A stretch of DNA of 64,000 bases from JAOUJD01 sp963811265 (GTDB lineage: Bacteria > Pseudomonadota > Gammaproteobacteria > Burkholderiales > Burkholderiaceae_F). Positions 54,499 to 62,815 of the stretch are shown here, piece by piece (position 1 is the first letter of the stretch; every line of letters begins with the position of its first letter). The stretch covers positions 806,001 through 870,000 of the forward strand of contig CAWEQS010000026.1 in NCBI GenBank assembly GCA_963811265.1. Reading direction: 5' to 3'. Position numbers and translations under genes: made by a program. A model generated the notes under the pieces. The model was not told where the DNA came from. It searched no databases and worked only from the letters and a program-made list of their open reading frames with translations.

Positions 54499-54561
54499 AC
54501 TGGGCTACCCGCGCGCTGCGCGCTCGGGATGAGCGCTTCGGAGCGGCCGCGCGCGCTCATG
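54499..54561. repeat. Stop-to-start intergenic repeat, copy C (tandem with B)
   Basis: A second 63-base unit, one base shorter in the CTCCGGG segment than copy B. Its outer end contains the ATGA in which the second lpxL gene stops (54557-54559). B and C together encode an uninterrupted 41-codon frame on the minus strand. Confidence 0.85.
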
Positions 54562-55433
54562 CCGGCGGCTGCGATGGCGGCTGCTCCGCGCCCGCCGGGA
54601 CCTTGTAGCGGTTGTAGCCCCACAGGTACTGCGCCGGGCATTCACGGATCAGCGATTCGAGTCCGCGGTTCATGACGGCCGCATCGTGCGCGGGGTCGCC
54701 GGTCAGCGGCTCCTGCAACCGTCGCAGGTGAATCCGGTACCCCGCTCCGCCCGGCAGCCGTTCGCCATAGACGAAGAGAACGATCGCATCGAACTGGCGC
54801 GCAAGGCGCGCCGGCAGCGTCATCGTGTAGGCCCAGCGGCCGAAGAACGGCGCCCACACGCCCTCGCCGCGCGACGGCACCTGGTCGGGCAGGATGCCGA
54901 CGACCTGACGGTCCTTCATCGCCTTCATCAGCATGCGCACCCCGCGCAACTCGGCGGGCGCGAGGCGCAAGCCATCCGCGGCGCGACCGGCCTCGACGAG
55001 GGGACGCAGGATCGACTTGCGCGGAATCCGGTACAGCACCGTCATCGGACGGGTCTTCGCTTCGGGACGGAACGCGGCGTAGAACTGCCCCGTCACTTCG
55101 AAGCACCCGAGGTGAGGCGGCAGGAACATCACCGGCCGCCCGTCGGCCATCACTTCGTCGACGAGGCGCATGTCCGTGACCGACGTGCATGCGATCAGGT
55201 CATCGCGCGGCCGCTTCCAGATCCAGGGCGTCTCCAGCCCCTGGCGCCCAGCGGCGGCGATCGCTTCGCGACGCGTCGCCGGCGTCCGTGTAGCCGGCGC
55301 GTCCCAGGTTCTCGTCGAGCCGCCGCCGATATGTCGGCGACAGCCAGTACACCACGTGGCCGAGAACGCCTCCGATCGCGTGCACCGTTCGCAGCGAGAG
55401 GGCCGCAACCAGCCGGAGCATCAGGTTCAGCAT
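54557..55433 (-). pseudogene. Lipid A biosynthesis acyltransferase, LpxL/HtrB family (copy 2), frame broken near 55281
   Basis: The N-terminal frame from ATG 55433 (MLNLMLRLVAALSLRTVHAIGG to ENLGRAGYTDA) shifts at GCCGGCGACGCG (about 55279-55283). One frame over it continues TRREAIAAAGRQGLETPWIW, then the HX4D motif HLGCFE, LYRIPRKSILRPLVEAGR, LPDQVPSRGEGVWAPFFGRWA and YNRYKVP to 54557. Removing one G restores about 291 residues. The protein would perform the other secondary acylation of lipid A. Paired lpxL genes next to metK are typical of betaproteobacteria. Assembly error likely. Confidence 0.86.
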
Positions 55434-55514
55434 CGAGCGCTGCCGTCCGTCGGCGCAGGGGAGACCCTTGGTCGAGTCAGCGGAGGACGCATGCGCCGGA
55501 CGGGGCCGATTCCA

Positions 55515-55520
55515 TATAAT
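55515..55520 (+). promoter_or_regulatory. Consensus -10 element before the metK leader
   Basis: A perfect TATAAT. Transcription would start near 55527, exactly where the aptamer's first stem begins. No good -35 is visible 17-18 bases upstream. Confidence 0.6.
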
Positions 55521-55526
55521 GGCGAC

Positions 55527-55597
55527 TTCGCCGAGTTAACCGACAACTTGCGGGGCGAATCCTCGGGAGCATAGCCGAGGGAAATACCGCTAAAGCG
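55527..55597 (+). ncRNA. SAM-II-like riboswitch aptamer in the metK leader
   Basis: The layout resembles the SAM-II/SAM-V pseudoknot. P1: TTCGCC (55527-55532) with GGCGAA (55554-55559). A loop segment GAGTTAACC matches the conserved GAuUUAACC of SAM-II. P2: GCGG (55550-55553) with CCGC (55587-55590), followed by the conserved GCTAAA. An extra hairpin CCTCGG/CCGAGG (55561-55566 with 55575-55580) is inserted in the third loop. Position before metK fits SAM feedback. Recognised by eye from consensus memory; no covariance model was run. Confidence 0.75.
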
Positions 55598-55602
55598 TCG
55601 CC

Positions 55603-55647
55603 GCTCCTTTCGAGTGGGCAACGCAGAAGGCAAACATCGAAAGGAGC
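55603..55647 (+). promoter_or_regulatory. Hairpin sequestering the metK ribosome binding site
   Basis: Perfect 11-bp inverted repeat GCTCCTTTCGA (55603-55613) / TCGAAAGGAGC (55637-55647). The right arm contains AAAGGAG, the metK Shine-Dalgarno. This is the presumed expression platform of the riboswitch. Confidence 0.85.
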
Positions 55648-55651
55648 CAAC

Positions 55652-56830
55652 GTGTCGAGCGATTTCCTCTTTACTTCCGAATCCGTTTCGGAAGGCCATC
55701 CAGACAAGGTTGCGGACCAGATCTCCGACGGGATCCTGGACGCCATCCTCGCGCAGGACAAGAACTCCCGCGTCGCCGCCGAGACCCTGGTCACCACGGG
55801 ACTCGTGGTGCTCGCGGGCGAGATCACCACGCACGCCATCGTCGACTACCAGACGGTCGCGCGCCACGTGATCAAGCGCATCGGCTACGACAACAGCGAC
55901 TTCGGCATCGACTACAAGGGCTGCGCGGTCATGGTCTGCTACGACAAGCAGAGTCCGGACATCGCGCAGGGTGTCGACGAGGGCAAGGGCCTCGACCTCG
56001 ACCAGGGCGCTGGCGACCAGGGCCTGATGTTCGGTTACGCCTGCGACGAGACGCCGGAACTGATGCCCGCGCCGATCTACTACTCGCACCGCCTCGTCGA
56101 GCGCCAGGCCGACCTGCGCCGTGACGGCCGCCTTCCGTGGCTGCGGCCGGACGCCAAGAGCCAGGTCACGATGCGCTACGTCGACGGCAAGCCGCACTCG
56201 GTCGACACGGTCGTGCTGTCCACGCAGCACGATCCGGACGTCTCGTACGAAGACCTGAAGCAGGCGGTGATCGAGGAGATCATCAAGCCGGTGCTTCCGA
56301 AGGAGTGGCTTAAGGACACCAAGTACCTGGTGAACCCGACCGGCCGCTTCGTCATCGGCGGTCCGCACGGCGACTGCGGCCTCACGGGCCGCAAGATCAT
56401 CGTCGACACCTACGGCGGCGCGTGCCCGCACGGCGGCGGCGCGTTCTCGGGCAAGGATCCGTCGAAGGTCGACCGCTCGGCCGCATACGCCGCGCGCTAC
56501 GTCGCGAAGAACGTGGTGGCGGCCGGCCTCGCCTCGCAGTGCGAGGTGCAGGTGAGCTACGCGATCGGCTACTCCAAGCCGATCAACATCACCGTCTACA
56601 CGGAAGGCACGGGCGTCATCTCCGACGAGGCCATCAGCAAGCTGGTCGCCGAGCACTTCGACCTGCGCCCGAAGGGCATCGTGCAGATGCTCGACCTGCT
56701 GCGCCCGATCTACGAGAAGACGGCCGCCTACGGCCACTTCGGCCGCGAAGAGCCGGAGTTCACCTGGGAGCGCACCGACCGGGCCGGGGCGCTTGCCGAT
56801 GCAGCGGGCATCAAGCGCAAGGCCGCCTGA
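55652..56830 (+). CDS. metK: S-adenosylmethionine synthetase
   Basis: The 392-residue protein starts at GTG (MSSDFLFTSESVSEGHPDKVAD, His16), with the ATP-binding GAGDQG (119-124) and the P-loop-like GGGAFSGKDPSKVDRSAAY. It makes SAM from methionine and ATP. AAAGGAG lies five to six bases before the GTG, which decides the start, and is held in a hairpin. Expression is probably repressed by SAM through the leader. Followed by a terminator. Confidence 0.97.
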   Translation: MSSDFLFTSESVSEGHPDKVADQISDGILDAILAQDKNSRVAAETLVTTGLVVLAGEITTHAIVDYQTVARHVIKRIGYDNSDFGIDYKGCAVMVCYDKQSPDIAQGVDEGKGLDLDQGAGDQGLMFGYACDETPELMPAPIYYSHRLVERQADLRRDGRLPWLRPDAKSQVTMRYVDGKPHSVDTVVLSTQHDPDVSYEDLKQAVIEEIIKPVLPKEWLKDTKYLVNPTGRFVIGGPHGDCGLTGRKIIVDTYGGACPHGGGAFSGKDPSKVDRSAAYAARYVAKNVVAAGLASQCEVQVSYAIGYSKPINITVYTEGTGVISDEAISKLVAEHFDLRPKGIVQMLDLLRPIYEKTAAYGHFGREEPEFTWERTDRAGALADAAGIKRKAA

Positions 56831-56852
56831 GGCTAGGTAGAAACGCCAGTGG

Positions 56853-56883
56853 AACGCCGGCCTTGCGCCGGCGTTTTGCTTTC
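56853..56883 (+). terminator. Terminator after metK
   Basis: Stem AACGCCGGC (56853-56861) / GCCGGCGTT (56867-56875), loop CTTGC, then TTGCTTTCT. It separates metK from the ahcY leader. Confidence 0.85.
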
Positions 56884-56953
56884 TGTGCCGATCGTCCGGA
56901 AGTGCGGCCGCGGGTGTCAATCGCCGGCCCGTTCGGCTAAGATTCGCCCTCCT

Positions 56954-57043
56954 CCGAGGAGCGTTGCGACGGAGCGCGTCCACCGATGCGCCCGCCAGGC
57001 TCGGGGAAACCGGTTCCCCGCCGGTTGCAGCAACGGCGCTCGC
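56954..57043 (+). ncRNA. SAH riboswitch upstream of ahcY
   Basis: The segment CCGAGGAGCGTTGCGAC is the diagnostic 5' half of the S-adenosylhomocysteine aptamer. P1 pairs CCGAG (56954-56958) with CTCGG (57000-57004, in CCAGGCTCGG). The pseudoknot pairs CGTTGC (56962-56967) with GCAACG (57030-57035), continuing GCGCTC at 57037-57042. Internal hairpins lie between, including GGGGAA/TTCCCC (57003-57018). SAH binding activates ahcY. Confidence 0.93.
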
Positions 57044-57072
57044 CAACTTCTTTCTCGAAAGGAGGGCGCGAG

Positions 57073-58497
<1,425 letters not shown>

Positions 58498-58509
58498 TCG
58501 ATCCGGGAT

Positions 58510-58543
58510 GCGGCTTCCGGGGCTGATGCGCCCCGGAAGCCGC
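58510..58543 (+). terminator. Strong hairpin after ahcY, no U-tract
   Basis: A 13-bp perfect stem GCGGCTTCCGGGG / CCCCGGAAGCCGC with loop CTGATGCG. Since no T-run follows, it may stabilise the ahcY 3' end or attenuate rather than end transcription before panE. Confidence 0.5.
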
Positions 58544-58563
58544 GCGCGGCGACGGGAGACAGC

Positions 58564-59487
58564 ATGCGGCTCTTGATGGTGGGCGCAGGAGGCATCGGCG
58601 GCTATTTCGGCGCCTGCTTCGCCGCCGCCGGCCATGACGTCACGTTCCTTGCGCGCGGCGCGACGCTGGCCGCGCTGCGGGAGCGCGGCCTCACGGTCGA
58701 GAGCACCGTCGCGCCTGCGCACCTCGCGGTCAAGGCCACCGATCGCGCCGAGGACGCAGGGCAGCCGGACGCGATCGTTCTCTGCACCAAGCTGGCCGAC
58801 CTCGACTCGGCGGCAGGACAGGTGGCGCCGATCGCGGAGGGCGCTCTCGTCGTCACCACGCAGAACGGCGTCGAGGCGCCGGACATCGTCGGGCGGCACA
58901 TCGATCGCTCGCGGATTGCGCCCGGGGTGGCGCAGATCGGCGTGGCGATCAAGTCGCCCGGCGTGATCGTCCACACGGGAACGCTCGCGCGCCTGCGCGT
59001 CGGCACCGTCGCCGGCGGCCCGCCGGTGGACGCCGTGGATGCCTTCGTCGCGGCCGGCAGGCAGGGCGGCATCGACATCGAGCGCGTCGACGACATCCAG
59101 CGCGCGCTGTGGGAAAAGTTCGTGTTCCTCGCCGCGCTGTCCGGCACCGCATGCCTCGCCCGGCAGCGCGTCGGCGTCATCCGCGAGGATCCGGACCTGC
59201 GGGCGACGCTGCGCGAAGCGATGAAGGAGATCGTGGCGGTCGCCCGCGCGCGCGGGGTCGGCCTGCCTGACGGCTTCGTCGACACGCAGCTCGCATTCGT
59301 CGACGGACTGCATCCGCAGGCGCGTCCGTCCCTGCTTCTCGACCTCACCGAGGGGCGGCGCCTCGAGGCTCCCTGGCTCTCCGGCGCCGTCGTGCGGATG
59401 GCGGGCGAGGCAGGCATCGAGGTTCCCGTCGTGCGCACCCTCTACGCCGCGCTCAAGCCATACCTCGACGGGGCGCCCGCCCACTGA
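58564..59487 (+). CDS. 2-dehydropantoate 2-reductase (ketopantoate reductase family)
   Basis: The 307-residue protein starts MRLLMVGAGGIGGYFGACFAAAGHDV with the NADP-binding GxGxxG. It has TKLADLDSA, TTQNGVEAPD and the C-terminal ApbA domain with ALWEKFVFLAALSGTACL and HPQARPSLLLDLTEGRRLEAPWLSGAVV. The family makes pantoate for CoA, but many paralogues act on other substrates. It interrupts the common ahcY-holin-metF order and has no pantothenate genes nearby, so panE itself is not certain. GACGGGAGAC lies just before the start. Confidence 0.88.
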   Translation: MRLLMVGAGGIGGYFGACFAAAGHDVTFLARGATLAALRERGLTVESTVAPAHLAVKATDRAEDAGQPDAIVLCTKLADLDSAAGQVAPIAEGALVVTTQNGVEAPDIVGRHIDRSRIAPGVAQIGVAIKSPGVIVHTGTLARLRVGTVAGGPPVDAVDAFVAAGRQGGIDIERVDDIQRALWEKFVFLAALSGTACLARQRVGVIREDPDLRATLREAMKEIVAVARARGVGLPDGFVDTQLAFVDGLHPQARPSLLLDLTEGRRLEAPWLSGAVVRMAGEAGIEVPVVRTLYAALKPYLDGAPAH

Positions 59488-59507
59488 CCGAATCACAAGG
59501 AGGACAC

Positions 59508-59855
59508 ATGCGCCTGTTGCTCGTCTGGATCCTGAATGCCATCGCGCTGCTCGCCGTCGCCTACCTCTATCCCGGCGTGCAGCTGGAGGACTGGAAGTCC
59601 GCAGCCATCGCCGCGCTGGTGCTCGGCCTCGTCAACACGCTGGTCAAGCCCATCCTCGTGATCCTGACGCTGCCAGTCACGATCCTCACGCTCGGCCTGT
59701 TCCTGCTGGTGCTGAACGCGCTCCTCTTCTGGGGTGTCGCCTCCATCCTGCCGGGCTTCAACGTCACTGGCTTCTGGGCCGCGGTGCTCGGCGCACTCCT
59801 CTACAGCGTGATCGGCTCGCTGCTGTCCATGCTCATTCCGGATCGCACACGTTGA
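59508..59855 (+). CDS. Phage holin family-like membrane protein (PF04020 type)
   Basis: The 115-residue protein has four membrane helices and the motif GLVNTLVKPILVILTLPVTILTLGLFLLVLNALLFW of the YvlD/holin-4_2 family. Despite the name it is a chromosomal gene that regularly lies between ahcY and metF in betaproteobacteria; no phage genes are nearby. AAGGAGG precedes the ATG. Its TGA overlaps the metF TTG. Function unknown. Confidence 0.9.
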   Translation: MRLLLVWILNAIALLAVAYLYPGVQLEDWKSAAIAALVLGLVNTLVKPILVILTLPVTILTLGLFLLVLNALLFWGVASILPGFNVTGFWAAVLGALLYSVIGSLLSMLIPDRTR

Positions 59856-60694
59856 AGATCAAGAACATCAGCTTCGAATTCTTCCCTCCCAAGACCCCGG
59901 AGGGCGCGGAAAAGCTGCGCGCCGTGCGCGCCAGGCTCGGCGAACTGGAGCCCGAGTTCTTCTCGGTGACGTTCGGCGCCGGCGGTTCCACCAAGGAAGG
60001 CACGTGGAACACCGTGATGGAACTGCACGCCGAGGGCCGCTCGGTAGCGCCGCACATCTCGTGCATCGGCACGACCCGCGCCTCGGTGCGGGAATTGCTG
60101 GACGGGTACCGCACGGCCGGCATTCGGCGGCTGGTCGCCCTGCGCGGCGACCTGCCTTCCGGCGCCGCGGGCGGCGCAGGCGACTTCCGTTACGCGAATG
60201 AACTCGTGGAGTTCATTCGCAGCGAAACCGGCGACTGCTTCCACATCGAAGTGGCGGCGTATCCGGAGGCGCACCCGCAGTCACGCAGCCCGGCCGACGA
60301 CCTCGCGCGGTTCGTCCAGAAGGTAAAGGCCGGCGCGAACTCCGCGATCACACAGTACTTCTACAACCCGGACGCGTACTTCCGCTTCGTCGACGAGGCG
60401 AGCCGGCTCGGCTGCTCGGTGCCGATCGTGCCCGGCATCATGCCGATCACGAACTACATGCAGCTGGCGCGCTTCTCGGACGCGTGCGGCGCCGAGATCC
60501 CGCGCTGGATCCGCCGCCGGCTCGAAAGCTTCGGTGACGACCGCGACGCGATCCGCGCGTTCGGGCTCGACGTGGTGCACCAGCTGTGCGAGCACCTGCT
60601 CGAGCGCGGCGCCCCGGGCCTGCACTTCTACACGATGAACCTGGCCGAGCCGACGAGCGAGCTGTGCCGCCGGCTCGGCGCGCGCGCGGCCTAG
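59852..60694 (+). CDS. metF: 5,10-methylenetetrahydrofolate reductase
   Basis: The 280-residue TIM-barrel flavoprotein has SFEFFPPKTPEGAEKL, SVTFGAGGSTKEGT (with the catalytic Glu family segment), LVALRGDLP, FHIEVAAYPEAHP, SAITQYFYN and VPGIMPITN. It makes 5-methyl-THF for methionine synthesis. The start is TTG within a TTGA overlap with the holin-like gene, indicating translational coupling. It completes the local methyl-cycle set with metK and ahcY. Confidence 0.96.
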   Translation: MKIKNISFEFFPPKTPEGAEKLRAVRARLGELEPEFFSVTFGAGGSTKEGTWNTVMELHAEGRSVAPHISCIGTTRASVRELLDGYRTAGIRRLVALRGDLPSGAAGGAGDFRYANELVEFIRSETGDCFHIEVAAYPEAHPQSRSPADDLARFVQKVKAGANSAITQYFYNPDAYFRFVDEASRLGCSVPIVPGIMPITNYMQLARFSDACGAEIPRWIRRRLESFGDDRDAIRAFGLDVVHQLCEHLLERGAPGLHFYTMNLAEPTSELCRRLGARAA

Positions 60695-60695
60695 A

Positions 60696-61043
60696 TCAGG
60701 CGGCGCCGCGGAGCGGACGCGGCGAGCGGGGCGTCCAGCGCCGGAGCGATGCGCGGACCCGACGGACCAGTGCGGCCGCCGCATGCGCGATCCGCGACGG
60801 CCCGCGCACGGATTCGATCAGTTCGATCCGGGCCGGACCGAGCGCCTCGATCACCGCCAGGCCGCGGCTCGCGAGGCTCACCTCCTCGCCACTCGCGAGG
60901 AACGCGTCCTGCGTGTCGCCCTCCGCGGTGAGCCAGACGCGGCCGTAGAGAACGCGAACGCGCTCGCCCGGGATCGACGTGAACGGGAGGAGGCTGCCGC
61001 CCGGCAGGTCGAGCGTGCGAAGGGTGGAAGGGGACTCTCTCAT
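60696..61043 (-). CDS. DUF2917 domain protein
   Basis: The 115-residue protein has the DUF2917 pattern LYGRVWLTAEGDTQDAFLASGEEVSL, a cupin-like small beta domain, and an Arg-rich C-terminal tail. No catalytic motif is evident. It converges on metF with a single base between stops and is divergent from the LysR gene, a pairing seen in other betaproteobacteria, so the two may be functionally linked. Confidence 0.8.
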   Translation of the reverse strand: MRESPSTLRTLDLPGGSLLPFTSIPGERVRVLYGRVWLTAEGDTQDAFLASGEEVSLASRGLAVIEALGPARIELIESVRGPSRIAHAAAALVRRVRASLRRWTPRSPRPLRGAA

Positions 61044-61140
61044 TCTGGCCTCCTATGCGCCTCGCGCATGGATGAGTTCGACAGGAACGCATTACAGGCC
61101 TCTCGCTTCTCCTCCACAAACGAAAAGATCGCAGGCCATG

Positions 61141-61157
61141 CATGCTTAAAGTGCATG
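61141..61157. promoter_or_regulatory. Dyad in the DUF2917-lysR divergent region
   Basis: CATGC (61141-61145) and GCATG (61153-61157) form an inverted repeat with a 7-base AT-rich spacer, the type of interrupted palindrome bound by LysR regulators. TATAGT at 61158-61163 could be a -10 near the LysR start. Divergent autoregulation is inferred. Confidence 0.4.
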
Positions 61158-61169
61158 TATAGTCGGCGC

Positions 61170-62114
61170 ATGAAGGGCCGTTCCGCTCATCGACGCCGTC
61201 CGATCGGGCTCGCCGCGCTGCGCGGCTTCGAGGCCTCGGCGCGCCTGCTGTCGTTCACGCTGGCGGCCCGCGAACTCAGCCTCACACAGTCCTCGATCAG
61301 CCGTCAGGTGGCCGCGCTCGAGCGCCAGATCGGTCGCCCGCTGTTCCTGCGGCGCACGCGAGCGCTGGAGCTGACGACCGCCGGCGGCAAGCTGCTGCGC
61401 TCCACGCAGCAGGCGCTGCGACAGCTCGATCACACCGTGGAGGAGATCCGGGGCGACGGTCATCGCACGCGAGTCTCCCTGGCGACCTATGCATCGTTCG
61501 CGTCTCTCTGGCTCGTCCCGCGGCTGGCGGCGTTCCAGCGCGAGCACCCGGGGATCGAGATCCGCATCGATGCAGGCGACCGCTTCGTCGATCTCGAGGC
61601 CGAGGCCGTCGACTTCGCGATCCGCTGGACCCGGCCGACTTCCGTGCCGCGCGATGCCCGGCACCTGCTGAACGAGGAGGTGACGCCGGCGCTGTCGCCG
61701 CTCCTGCTCGAGCGGTCGGGTGTGCGGCTGCGCGAACCGAAGGACCTGTTCCAGTTGCCGCTGCTGGAGATGGACGACACGCTTCCGACGTCGCTCGCCG
61801 GCGCGTGGACGCGCTGGTTCGAGTTCGCCGGCGTGCGGGCCGCTCCGCCCGCGCCGCGACTCCTGTTCACGTTCATCGACCAGTCGGTGCAGGCCGCGGT
61901 GCGCGGCCAGGGCGTGGTGCTGGGCCGCTCGCCGTTCATCGACGACCTGACGGCCAGCGGGGACCTGGTGACGCCGTTCCCGAAGTTGCGGATGCCGACG
62001 GGCTACGGGTTCTGGCTGATCGAACGCGCGGCGACACGCGACGAGCCGCACGTCGCCTTGTTCCGCGACTGGCTGACACGGGAGTTCGAACAGGGCCCGC
62101 GACGGCAGACGTGA
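61170..62114 (+). CDS. LysR family transcriptional regulator (GcvA-like)
   Basis: The 314-residue protein has an N-terminal winged HTH (about 12-70; LAALRGFEASARLLSFTLAARELSLTQSSISRQVAALE, LFLRRTRALELTTAGG) and a LysR substrate-binding domain with SLATYASFASLWLVPRLAAFQREHPGIEI, resembling GcvA. The ATG at 61170 (MKGRSAHRRR) is used; ATG 61155 would add five residues and enter the dyad. Ligand unknown. Confidence 0.9.
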   Translation: MKGRSAHRRRPIGLAALRGFEASARLLSFTLAARELSLTQSSISRQVAALERQIGRPLFLRRTRALELTTAGGKLLRSTQQALRQLDHTVEEIRGDGHRTRVSLATYASFASLWLVPRLAAFQREHPGIEIRIDAGDRFVDLEAEAVDFAIRWTRPTSVPRDARHLLNEEVTPALSPLLLERSGVRLREPKDLFQLPLLEMDDTLPTSLAGAWTRWFEFAGVRAAPPAPRLLFTFIDQSVQAAVRGQGVVLGRSPFIDDLTASGDLVTPFPKLRMPTGYGFWLIERAATRDEPHVALFRDWLTREFEQGPRRQT

Positions 62115-62171
62115 GGCGTCGAGGGTGTACGCGATCGCGCTTCGCAGATCGCGTACACGAGCGCGCTCGCG

Positions 62172-62723
62172 TCAATACTGCGCAACGTCCGTGAGCACGA
62201 CGTCGAGCTGCATGTCGTGCGGCTGCGGATCGATCGTGTCGACGCGCGTGGCGTCGAAGGCGATGCCGACGGAAAGCGGCCAGGGCACGAGCGTCGCGTA
62301 GGTGCGGTCGTAGAACCCGCCGCCGTACCCCAGGCGGTAGCGGGCGTCGTCGAAGGCGACGCAGGGAATCAGCAGGCATTCCGGCTGCACCACGCGTCCG
62401 TGGGCCGGGACAGGGATGCCGAACTCGCCGGCCCGCATCGCGCCGTCCGGATGCCACTGGAGAAACTCGAGGGTCTCGCCGTCGATGCGCGGCAGCGCCG
62501 CGATCCGCCGCGGGTCGGCCGCAAGCCACTCAGCCAATGTGGGGCGCAGGTCGGGCTCGCCGCGCACCGGCCAGTAGAAGCCGACCGCGTGGACCTCCGC
62601 GCTGGCGAGCCACCGCGCCACGCGGTCGCGCAGCGCCGATTCCTTCTCGGCCCGATCGGCCAGGTCGTTCCGCAGCGCGAGCGCGCGCGCGCGCTGCAAC
62701 TTCCGCGCGCCGGCGCTATCCAA
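62172..62723 (-). CDS. 5-formyltetrahydrofolate cyclo-ligase
   Basis: The 183-residue protein has the N-terminal RARALALRNDLADRA helix, FYWPVRGEPDLRP and the ATP/folate motif LGYGGGFYDR with a preceding CVAFD. It converts 5-formyl-THF to methenyl-THF, feeding the folate pool used by MetF. The start is TTG at 62723 with GGAG eight bases upstream; the next in-frame ATG is far inside conserved sequence. Divergent from the lytic transglycosylase. Confidence 0.93.
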   Translation of the reverse strand: MDSAGARKLQRARALALRNDLADRAEKESALRDRVARWLASAEVHAVGFYWPVRGEPDLRPTLAEWLAADPRRIAALPRIDGETLEFLQWHPDGAMRAGEFGIPVPAHGRVVQPECLLIPCVAFDDARYRLGYGGGFYDRTYATLVPWPLSVGIAFDATRVDTIDPQPHDMQLDVVLTDVAQY

Positions 62724-62815
62724 TCAGCACTCCGCCGCGCGACGCGGCAGATTCCGCGGGACTGCCACCTCACTTTTCGCCTCGCTGCGTTGCCCGCATG
62801 ATCTAATTCGGTCCG

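Noticed and set aside
59508..59855. Phage remnant because of the holin-like protein.
   Set aside because: The family is chromosomal, the position between ahcY and metF is conserved, and no phage gene is near.
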